The translations under genes and the position numbers were made by a program. 57,349 nucleotides of DNA from an uncultured Prevotella sp. Its GTDB lineage: Bacteria; Bacteroidota; Bacteroidia; Bacteroidales; Bacteroidaceae. Below, piece after piece: positions 51,194 to 57,349 of the stretch; the stretch's first letter is position 1; every line of letters starts with the position of its first letter. The stretch covers positions 1 to 57,349 of the forward strand of contig USJX01000008.1 of the NCBI GenBank assembly GCA_900555035.1. Reading direction: 5' to 3'. A model generated the notes under the pieces. The model had not been told where the DNA came from and did no database searches. It saw nothing but the letters and a program-made list of their open reading frames with translations.

Positions 51194-51273
51194 ATCAGTT
51201 GCTTGTTAAATCGTTAGTTTACATCCTTAACGTTATATTTTCTTTTCGAGCGGTCTTTCTAGTTTATAAGTTT

Positions 51274-51314
51274 GTTCTCCCACTAGAACCCCATTGGGAT
51301 AATAGTGAGAGAAC
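51274..51314. promoter_or_regulatory. Intercistronic stem-loop between the two lipoprotein genes
   Basis: GTTCTCCCACTA pairs with TAGTGAGAGAAC around an inner CCCCATTGGGAT stem. There is no obvious T run; a role in RNA processing or partial termination is possible. Confidence 0.55.
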
Positions 51315-51340
51315 ATTCTTTTGATAATTGATTATTTCTT

Positions 51341-53776
51341 TTATTTCTTTGTCTGGGTCAACTTGAATACCTGTACGCGGCTCTTACCGTAAGCTACGTA
51401 GATATAGCCGTCCTGACCAATTGTTACATAGTTTGCAGAGTTAGGGTTTGCCCACTTGCCGTTCTCCAGGAAGCCGTTGAATGCGGTGCGATGGCAAAGC
51501 TCCTTACCATCAGCCTTGTTAAGAACAACTACGCCATAACCGCCTGCTGCTACATATACGTAGTCGCCACTGATTGCTACGCCATTGCAGTAACCCTTCA
51601 CGCTACCATATTTATCGCTGTTCTGGTTTGCGATGGTAGGAACCGTGTAAGCCCAAACCTTCTCTCCCTTAGCATTGTAGCGAACAATACCTCTCTCGCC
51701 CTGGCAAACATAGATGTCTGTTCCGTCAACAGCAACAGTGTTCTTGCCATCCTCAGGACCTACGTTGCCATCAGTTGTGAATGATGTTGTAGTCTTATCC
51801 TGACGGAGGTCAATGCCATTGAATACATTTACAGTACCTGTGGTGTTCTTACCTGTAGCCAACAAGCTATAGAGGTTGCCGTTAGCTGAAGCAAGACCCT
51901 TGGCGTCTGCTGTAGTCTGGAAATATGTATGACCGAAGTTGCTGTCGTAGAACTCGTAACCTCTTGTAGAAGACATAACGATGTTATCGCCATACTTCAC
52001 TACGCAGTTAGCATCGATACCGTTCTTCTTGTTCAATGCATCGAGAACATACTGGGTCATATTTGTAGAATAAACATTGTTCTCCAAAGGAACAACGCCG
52101 AGGAATGCACCCTTGTCGATGTCGGTAGCAGCGATGTATGCCTTGTTGTTGTCAACCATTACGTGATTGATGTCAATCGATGTATTTCCTTGAACTGCCT
52201 GGTCGCCGACAAGTTTGTTGTCAGCCATGTGGAGAACCTCAAGGCCTCCCTTCAGATTTTCATGACCGTTGCCATGAGTATGGTAAGATACATATACGTA
52301 GTTGCCAACGGTCTGGATGCAAGATGCAGACATGCCATTGTTGTTGCCGAATGAAGCAACCAGGTCGAGCTTAGGAGTAGCCTTGGCGTTCTTTGCCTCT
52401 TCGCTCAAGGTATAACCATACTGCTCTTTGGACTCATCCTTTCTAATGACAAGTTGACCACTTGTTGCCTTGTCGTAGTCGAGGTATGATGCTGAGATGT
52501 CAAGGTCGCCAGAAGAAGGCATTTGTGTAGTACCCATGAAGCACTTGCTCATCTGCAACAAGAGTACAGAGTTTGTACCAGGAGTAGCGAATGCGTTGAT
52601 GGTAGCATCACCATTGTTTGTGAAGTTATCTGCCTTGATGACGGCTACGGCATTATTGCCCTGCAACTGAATCTGAGCAGCAGAAGCGTTGTCTGTAGTG
52701 AGGTTGTTCACGTTGATGACACCGAGGTCTGCAATCTGAATCTGACCGCCCTTCTTCAAGTTAAGCTGGGCATCACCCACTTTAACTACATCCTTGTCAT
52801 TCTTTGTGCCCTCGTATGTGTTGTCGGTTACGTTTACGTAGTTAGCCTTGATGAGAGAACCATCCTCCAGGTTGAGCTGCTTAGTAACCTTAACTACTGC
52901 ATTTGCGTTAGATGCATCCAAAAGACCTGTGATATTGAGGTTCTCTGACTTGCAGAAGCCACCCACCTTCAACGCACCGGCAAGGTCAACCTTTGTTGCA
53001 TTCAGAATGTTTCTTGTAGCTGTAACTACAGCGCCATCCTCAATGGTAAGGTTCTTAGCACGGATTGAACCGTCGATGTAAGCCTTAGCGCCACTCTTGA
53101 AAGTGATATTCTGGGTAGGGTTAACCTTTGATTCTACAGCACCGAAGCCGCCATGAAGACGATCCTGTTCGCCCTGACCTTCCCAAGCAGCATAGAGTTC
53201 ACCTTCTACAACGATATTGTTGTTGCTATTGGTAGCCTTGATAATACTGCTGGCTGCGCCATATACCTTGTCGTTAGCCTTAATCATAGAGCCAGTTCCT
53301 GTATATTCAAGGGTAGCGCCCTTAGCCAATACGATTGTGTTACCACCGAGAGACTCATTGTAAGTCATCTTGCAGTCTCCACTAACGAAGATGGTTACAC
53401 CCTGAATCTTATGGTCTGTAAAGTCAAGCTTCTTCTGGTTCTTGATAATGTAAGTGTTTGTTGGATTGTTCTCATTGAAAACCAAATCAGTAGCAGCATT
53501 GAGCTCCTTGATTACATTTGGCTTTGTTGGGAAATCCGGCATTGCAGTTACGAAGTTTGTAGCTGAAGCTCCTCTTGTAGCGAAGAACTTGCGAGCCATA
53601 GCTGTGCTGTTCTTGTAATTGATTACAGAACTTGGGGTTGAAGCTGTAAGTTCAACAGAATTAACCTCTGGCTTTACACCATCGCCACCAGTAGGATCGC
53701 TGTTGCTGTCGCTACATGATGCGAAAACGAATGCCGCCAAACCAATGGCAGCAAGCTTGGAATTGATTACTTTCAT
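51341..53776 (-). CDS. Large surface lipoprotein, first gene of the exopolysaccharide cluster
   Basis: 811 residues, paralogous to the downstream 826-residue protein. Lipobox AAFVFASC (Cys21), then SDSNSDPTGGDG. The N-terminal half is rich in short beta-helix-like strands (KLDFTDHKIQGVTIFVSGDC, NTIVLAKGATLEYTGTGSMI, GSIRAKNLTIEDGAVVTATR). The C-terminal half has beta-propeller-like blades (GTDIYVCQGERGIVRYNAKG, GDYVYVAAGGYGVVVLNKAD, GYIYVAYGKSRVQVFKL). It shares the motif SYHTHGNGH with its paralogue (SYHTRGNGH there). It is the promoter-proximal gene of the cluster, so it may be the most abundant product. The function is not known to me. Confidence 0.75.
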   Translation of the reverse strand: MKVINSKLAAIGLAAFVFASCSDSNSDPTGGDGVKPEVNSVELTASTPSSVINYKNSTAMARKFFATRGASATNFVTAMPDFPTKPNVIKELNAATDLVFNENNPTNTYIIKNQKKLDFTDHKIQGVTIFVSGDCKMTYNESLGGNTIVLAKGATLEYTGTGSMIKANDKVYGAASSIIKATNSNNNIVVEGELYAAWEGQGEQDRLHGGFGAVESKVNPTQNITFKSGAKAYIDGSIRAKNLTIEDGAVVTATRNILNATKVDLAGALKVGGFCKSENLNITGLLDASNANAVVKVTKQLNLEDGSLIKANYVNVTDNTYEGTKNDKDVVKVGDAQLNLKKGGQIQIADLGVINVNNLTTDNASAAQIQLQGNNAVAVIKADNFTNNGDATINAFATPGTNSVLLLQMSKCFMGTTQMPSSGDLDISASYLDYDKATSGQLVIRKDESKEQYGYTLSEEAKNAKATPKLDLVASFGNNNGMSASCIQTVGNYVYVSYHTHGNGHENLKGGLEVLHMADNKLVGDQAVQGNTSIDINHVMVDNNKAYIAATDIDKGAFLGVVPLENNVYSTNMTQYVLDALNKKNGIDANCVVKYGDNIVMSSTRGYEFYDSNFGHTYFQTTADAKGLASANGNLYSLLATGKNTTGTVNVFNGIDLRQDKTTTSFTTDGNVGPEDGKNTVAVDGTDIYVCQGERGIVRYNAKGEKVWAYTVPTIANQNSDKYGSVKGYCNGVAISGDYVYVAAGGYGVVVLNKADGKELCHRTAFNGFLENGKWANPNSANYVTIGQDGYIYVAYGKSRVQVFKLTQTKK

Positions 53777-54108
53777 ATCTTTCTACTAAGTTTAAATTGT
53801 ACTATTTCCGATGTTTATCTTATATGTTTATATGTCGTTTCATAAGTCGTTTTATACGTTCTTAATCCGCTTATTGACTTGATATACAGTAGTTTATGCG
53901 TTTGATAGTGTATTTGGTTGCTACGCTATTTTACTCATACTTGCTATTCACGCTGCAAATTTAGTGTAAATTTTCCAAAACTAGCCATATTTGAACGTTA
54001 AATAAGGTTAATGCGTTATGCTTGGTGCTGATTGCCACCATGTTGATTCGTTGTGAACGGAAACAAGGGGGAATTTACTTGTTAGCGATGCCTTGTGCCT
54101 ACGTTGTC
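53777..54108. other. Leader and promoter region of the exopolysaccharide cluster
   Basis: Minus-strand TAAATTTGC at 53955-53963 fits the -7 box and would give a leader of about 175 nt. The leader holds A/T-rich, loosely repeated ATATGT/GTCGTTTCATAAGTCGTTTTATACG segments. A -33 box is not clear. No coding region is seen. Confidence 0.5.
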
Positions 54109-54318
54109 TTATGCATCTTGTCTGCCATATCGGGTTTGGTATTGGGCTATTGCCTCATTGGAAGCTTCCTTAATCATGTCGATTACTTTTTTGCTTGCGT
54201 CTTCGTTTTCTTTTCGATACAAGACGGCTGCCTCATGCATAATCTGGGCCAGCATTTCGTCTGTTGGCTCTTCCATGCTTGTCAAGCGATAGCTATTTAG
54301 TTCTTTTTCTGAAATCAT
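54109..54318 (-). CDS. Small acidic protein of unknown function
   Basis: 69 residues, mostly helical (EEPTDEMLAQIMHEAAVLYR, NEDASKKVIDMIKEASNEAI), with no membrane segment. It follows the 81-residue gene with a 4-bp gap, so the two are co-transcribed. The bases before its start (AACGAATAGAATTATG) repeat those before the partner's start. The arrangement resembles small paired genes of the antitoxin or regulator type, but I recognise no family. Confidence 0.6.
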   Translation of the reverse strand: MISEKELNSYRLTSMEEPTDEMLAQIMHEAAVLYRKENEDASKKVIDMIKEASNEAIAQYQTRYGRQDA

Positions 54319-54322
54319 AATT

Positions 54323-54568
54323 CTATTCGTTTTTGTAGTCGAACGACTCTGGTGAGTTGATGCCTTTAGTCATGGCTGCAATTCTTGGGTCTATAACTAA
54401 GTCTGCCCTGGTTATTTTCTTAGTCTTTGTCTTGTTGGGAGACACAGCCTTGTTGGGAGACAATATTTTCTTCAGTGCTTTGACTGCCTTGCTTATCGTC
54501 TCGTAATCCTCGTTGGCTATTCTGCTGACGAGTGATTGGTATTCTGATTGTAACTCTAATGTTGTCAT
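54323..54568 (-). CDS. Small basic protein of unknown function
   Basis: 81 residues. N-terminal helix (LELQSEYQSLVSRIANEDYE), a second helix (SKAVKALKKIL), a duplicated SPNK-containing linker, and a tail (DPRIAAMTKGINSPESFD). It resembles small two-gene units common in Prevotella in which the upstream protein is antitoxin-like; that is an impression, not a match. Promoter: TTG (54622-54624), a 20-bp spacer and TATATTTGC (54593-54601) on the minus strand. Confidence 0.6.
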   Translation of the reverse strand: MTTLELQSEYQSLVSRIANEDYETISKAVKALKKILSPNKAVSPNKTKTKKITRADLVIDPRIAAMTKGINSPESFDYKNE

Positions 54569-54592
54569 GATTCTATTCGTTTTAAAACCGCT

Positions 54593-54624
54593 GCAAATAT
54601 ACGATTATTTTGTGAAACCTACAA
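54593..54624 (-). promoter_or_regulatory. Promoter of the small two-gene unit
   Basis: TATATTTGC (54593-54601) with TTG at 54622-54624 on the minus strand, spacing 20 bp. Confidence 0.6.
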
Positions 54625-54698
54625 GAAAAACCGGTTTTTTTTCGTGAAAATAGGTTTTTTATCGGTTTTGGTGATTGTCTGGTACCCCCGTTTTTGCC

Positions 54699-54836
54699 TG
54701 TGATGTGAACCCTATGCTTCCGAACTTTGTATATACAGCGTGTTATTAAAGGTAAATGAAATGAATATCAGGGTTTTAGATATAGGTTTTTATATGAAAT
54801 AATATAGTTCTTTTAGGGAGTAGGGTTCACATCACA
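54699..54836. repeat. 138-bp element with 16-bp perfect inverted repeats
   Basis: TGTGATGTGAACCCTA (54699-54714) and its exact complement (54821-54836) flank about 106 bp of A/T-rich DNA with no gene. It could be a miniature mobile element or a large hairpin. Confidence 0.6.
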
Positions 54837-54904
54837 CCCTGCCTTCACCATTTTCGCCTCGTTTTGGCCTCTGTTTTTGACCTCTGTTTTGACTCAATTT
54901 CGCC

Positions 54905-55005
54905 AATGACTTGTTGGGGATTCTCTGTTAGTCACTGGCGATTCTCTGTTAGTCATTGAGAAATCTCTGTTAGTCACTGAGGATTCTCTGTTAGTCACTG
55001 ACAGA
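54905..55005. repeat. Degenerate tandem repeat, period about 20-21 bp
   Basis: Four units of GATTCTCTGTTAGTCACTG with small changes, preceded by related CTCTGTTTTGAC strings. The 54569-55138 gap otherwise contains two promoters and the inverted-repeat element. Confidence 0.85.
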
Positions 55006-55089
55006 ACAATCAACTACTTGTGATATTCTACGAATGCAGCCAGAAATCGGAAAATTCTGTGTTTTATGTTGTTTTCTTCACGAAAAATT

Positions 55090-55122
55090 TGGTGGTTACG
55101 AAAAAGCATCGTATCTTTGCAC
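55090..55122 (+). promoter_or_regulatory. Promoter of the toxin-antitoxin module
   Basis: TTTG (55090-55093), a 20-bp spacer and TATCTTTGC (55114-55122), about 25 bp before the antitoxin start. Confidence 0.7.
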
Positions 55123-55138
55123 AAAATGTTTTTAAACA

Positions 55139-55438
55139 GTGATGATTATGAGACTAATAGATTATAGCAATATAGAATCAACTCCAGTTTGGAATGAAGT
55201 GAAAAATTGGAGTGACGATGAAAAGAGTGCCCTTATCACGTTGCTTTATACAACGATGAATAAGGTAAATCCTTATGTTGTTTCAGAGTCAGAAGAGGTT
55301 GATGCTTTTGTGAATGAGATACCTCGTGAAGTCTTGGCAGCTAGTGTTGAGATGGCATTGAAGGATCATGAAAGTGGTAATGTCATTTCCCATTCTAATT
55401 TTATGAATTGCATCAAAGAGGAAAGAGGATGGAAATAG
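55139..55438 (+). CDS. Putative antitoxin of a ParE/RelE-type module
   Basis: 99 residues from the first ATG, or 96 from MRLIDYSN at 55148. Mostly helical and acidic (WSDDEKSALITLLYTTMNKV, PREVLAASVEMALKDHESGN). It has no clear DNA-binding motif. Its stop overlaps the start of the downstream toxin-like gene by 10 bp, the usual arrangement of antitoxin then toxin, which is the main reason for the call. It has a good promoter of its own. Confidence 0.65.
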   Translation: MMIMRLIDYSNIESTPVWNEVKNWSDDEKSALITLLYTTMNKVNPYVVSESEEVDAFVNEIPREVLAASVEMALKDHESGNVISHSNFMNCIKEERGWK

Positions 55439-55758
55439 AATGGTCATTGCTAGCTTCAAGACAAATGGACGAGATTTTGGACTTTGTAGAAGCGGAATAT
55501 GGTTCTATGACAGCAAAAAAAGTCTTAGAAAAGTTTGATGCTAATGTATGTAGCTTACAGAGAAATCCGAATCGCGGTATATTAGATTCGGATTTGTCGG
55601 ATTCTCAATTCATAGTTAGGCATTTGCAGCTTTTTCCTAGTGTGCTTTATTATGTAGTGAAAGGTGATTTTATAATAATTACAGCTGTCATGCATTATAA
55701 GCAGTCTCCTAAGACAGTGTATAAAACTGTTATGCGGTCATTGGAAAGATATAGATAG
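55429..55758 (+). CDS. ParE/RelE-superfamily toxin
   Basis: 109 residues from MEIEWSLLASRQMDEILDFV; an upstream ATG would sit further inside the antitoxin gene. The fold pattern of ParE/RelE toxins is present: first strand and helices (IEWSLLASRQMDEILDFVEA), KKVLEKFDANVCSLQRNPNR, then strands FIVRHLQLFPSVLYYVVKGD and FIIITAVMHYKQSP. RelE-type members cut mRNA on the ribosome and ParE-type members block gyrase; which applies is not clear. It is translationally coupled to the antitoxin-like gene. Confidence 0.78.
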   Translation: MEIEWSLLASRQMDEILDFVEAEYGSMTAKKVLEKFDANVCSLQRNPNRGILDSDLSDSQFIVRHLQLFPSVLYYVVKGDFIIITAVMHYKQSPKTVYKTVMRSLERYR

Positions 55759-55839
55759 CGAAAAGAACCATTGTTTATCAAGCAGGTAACCAAGGTGCTT
55801 ATGCTGAATGGAAAGTACCGATAAGATGGGGCTTACTTG

Positions 55840-55975
55840 AAGCTGGAATGATGCTTAAGTAAAGGTTAAATGAGCCTTACGTAAAGGTTAAATGAGGCTT
55901 AAACCAACTTGGAATGAGGCTTACTTCGATTTGGAATAAGGCTTATTTCGATTTGGTATAAGGCTTATTTTCGTT
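55840..55975. repeat. Degenerate tandem repeat, period about 20-24 bp
   Basis: Five to six units around AATGAGGCTTACTTCGATTTGG and AATAAGGCTTATTTCGATTTGG. Part of the 55759-56354 gap, which contains this array, the palindrome cluster and no gene. Confidence 0.8.
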
Positions 55976-55984
55976 AGGCGTTTC

Positions 55985-56180
55985 ATTCGTTGGGTTTTCA
56001 GTCCGTTAGGCGTTCCGGCGGATTTGCAATCCGCCGTTAAAAAATGTCCTAACCTATTGATGAACTGCGGATTTGTAATCCGCAGCAAGCAAGTTTGTTC
56101 TTTTGAAGTGTTGGGGGATTACAAATCCCCCGGTTTAATAGGTCGAACCTTTTTTTACGGCGGATTTCAAATCCGCCGGG
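55985..56180. repeat. Second cluster of four GGATTTnnAATCC palindromes
   Basis: Palindromes near 56013-56035, 56068-56086, 56114-56132 and 56158-56179 share the core of the 678-965 cluster. The outer two (GGCGGATTT..AATCCGCC) face each other with AAAAAATGTCCTAACCT and AGGTCGAACCTTTTTTT beside them, so the whole cluster is roughly an inverted repeat bordered by GGCGTTCC and GGGACGCCTAGCGGG. Confidence 0.8.
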
Positions 56181-56354
56181 ACGCCTAGCGGGCTTGCGTT
56201 TGCCACTCCAAGCCGGGACGCCTGGCGGGGTTGGGCTCCTGAAAAAATGCGGCACCAAAAATACGGCACAAAAAAAGGACTGACCCTCTTTGCAGAGAAA
56301 TCAGTCCTTGTATATTTGCAAATGATAAGTAAAACTTATATCCCTAGAGAGGAA

Positions 56355-57349
56355 TTAAGCCTTACCCTCCATCTGAGCCTTCAACTTAGCAAGAGCATCG
56401 ATGTCGCCGAGTGATGTACCAGCAGCAACGTTGTTGATAGCTGGAGTATCATTGTTCTTGCGGCCACCATTGTGCTTGTTGCGTGTATTTGGCTTAGCGA
56501 TTGGCTCGTCCTTGCCCTCCTCGAATGTACGAGAGTGAGAGAGGATGATACGCTTTGTCTCCTTAACGAACTCGATAACCTTGAAGTCGAGAGTCTCGCC
56601 CTTCTTAGCCATTGAGCCATCCTCCTTAGTGAGGTGCTTTGGAGTAGCGAAGCCTTCGCCGCCCTCAGCGAGAGCAACTACAGCGCCCTTGTCCATCATC
56701 TCGATGATAGTACCCTGGTGGATTGAACCTGGAGTGTAGATGTTCTCATACTCATCCCATGGGTTCTTCTCCAACTGCTTGTGGCCGAGGCTCAAGCGGC
56801 GGTTCTCCTTGTCGATCTCGAGAACAACAACATCAATTTTAGCGCCTACCTGTGTGAACTCAGATGGGTGCTTAACCTTCTTAGTCCAAGAGAGGTCAGA
56901 GATATGGATCAAGCCATCAACACCCTCAGAAAGCTCTACGAAGATACCGAAGTTAGTGAAGTTGCGAACAGTAGCAACGTGCTTGCTGCCGATAGGGAAC
57001 TTCTCATCGATTGTCTCCCATGGATCTTCCTTGAGCTGCTTGATACCAAGGCTCATCTTGCGCTCAGCACGGTCGAGAGTCAAGATAACAGCCTCTACCT
57101 CGTCGCCAACCTTCATGAAGTCGTTAGCTGAACGGAGGTGCTGGCTCCAAGACATCTCAGATACGTGGATCAAGCCCTCTACACCTGGAGCAATCTCAAC
57201 GAATGCACCGTAGTCAGCCATAACCACTACCTTACCCTTCACGTGATCACCAACCTTGAGGTTAGCATCAAGTGCATCCCATGGATGTGGAGTAAGCTGC
57301 TTCAAACCGAGAGCGATACGCTTCTTCTCCTCATCGAAGTCGAGGATAA
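56355..57349 (-). CDS. rpsA: 30S ribosomal protein S1, 5' end outside the window
   Basis: The frame is open to the window edge (ILDFDEEKKRIALGLKQL upstream of the first candidate start), so this is the 3' portion, about 330 residues. At least three S1 RNA-binding domains are visible: VGDHVKGKVVVMADYGAFVE, IGSKHVATVRNFTNFGIFVE and PGSIHQGTIIEMMDKGAVVA, with VEGLIHVSEMSW and VDGLIHISDLSWTKK between. A basic Asn/Lys-rich linker and the short helix DIDALAKLKAQMEGKA end the protein. S1 binds mRNA on the small ribosomal subunit, which matters in Bacteroidota where starts lack Shine-Dalgarno pairing. Confidence 0.95.
   Translation of the reverse strand, partial: ILDFDEEKKRIALGLKQLTPHPWDALDANLKVGDHVKGKVVVMADYGAFVEIAPGVEGLIHVSEMSWSQHLRSANDFMKVGDEVEAVILTLDRAERKMSLGIKQLKEDPWETIDEKFPIGSKHVATVRNFTNFGIFVELSEGVDGLIHISDLSWTKKVKHPSEFTQVGAKIDVVVLEIDKENRRLSLGHKQLEKNPWDEYENIYTPGSIHQGTIIEMMDKGAVVALAEGGEGFATPKHLTKEDGSMAKKGETLDFKVIEFVKETKRIILSHSRTFEEGKDEPIAKPNTRNKHNGGRKNNDTPAINNVAAGTSLGDIDALAKLKAQMEGKA

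Noticed and set aside
54109..54568. Definite toxin-antitoxin pair
   Set aside because: Arrangement fits, but neither protein shows a toxin fold or DNA-binding motif that I can recognise.

Overview
The window reads as a chromosomal segment of a gut Bacteroidota, most likely Prevotella/Segatella (S. copri-like). Evidence: promoters repeatedly match the Bacteroidota pattern (TTTG or TTG, about 19 bp, TAnnTTTG), starts lack Shine-Dalgarno sequences, and family-typical genes are present (a hybrid two-component regulator, a NigD-like lipoprotein, HmuY/HmuR, an HU-like protein with a low-complexity tail, a DUF1016/YhcG nuclease, DUF3791 proteins). No rRNA, tRNA, CRISPR array or prophage is visible.

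Layout. (1) 1-5400: a Fur-family regulator whose stop codon lies inside a 37-bp tandem array, a two-gene exported protein/phosphoesterase unit, an HU-like protein, a transposase remnant, and repeat-rich intergenic DNA. (2) 5413-18331: an accessory, defence-like island with a PLD-helicase-DUF3427 protein plus NUDIX hydrolase, a McrBC/LlaJI-like pair whose ATPase gene is frameshifted, an Rpn-family remnant, two DUF3791 proteins, a YhcG-type nuclease, an orphan Vsr endonuclease and an AAA-ATPase/PD-(D/E)XK protein. Four partial or full copies of one promoter-bearing repeat, bidirectional where complete, punctuate this island. (3) 18332-28641: NigD-like lipoprotein, membrane phosphoesterase, QueH (with a possible leader attenuator), formate-tetrahydrofolate ligase, and a haem-uptake run (membrane protein, calycin-like protein, HmuY, HmuR). 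(4) 28750-37362: GH35 beta-galactosidase, GH30 hydrolase and a divergent hybrid two-component regulator, suggesting galactan or arabinogalactan use. (5) 37631-41083: pyruvate formate-lyase, its activase and two tiny membrane proteins. (6) 41188-53776: an eight-gene minus-strand cluster that looks like a synthase-dependent exopolysaccharide system: two large surface lipoproteins, a TolC-like channel, an HlyD-like adaptor, a TackOD1-like zinc-ribbon membrane protein, a processive GT2 synthase, a UDP-sugar dehydrogenase and a receiver-only response regulator. (7) 54109-57349: a pair of small genes, a ParE/RelE-type toxin-antitoxin module, a palindrome cluster and the 3' part of rpsA.

The two most interesting items are the exopolysaccharide cluster, which combines a uronic-acid-type dehydrogenase and GT2 synthase with a TolC/HlyD tripartite exporter and an unusual TackOD1/receiver control pair, and the promoter repeat shared by otherwise unrelated defence genes. 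A third theme is repeat biology: short tandem duplications that begin at the stop codons of at least four genes, degenerate arrays of about 15-25 bp in most long intergenic gaps, in-frame palindromes in the YhcG gene, and clusters of GGATTTnnAATCC palindromes near both ends of the window. All functional calls come from reading motifs by eye; no database search was run.
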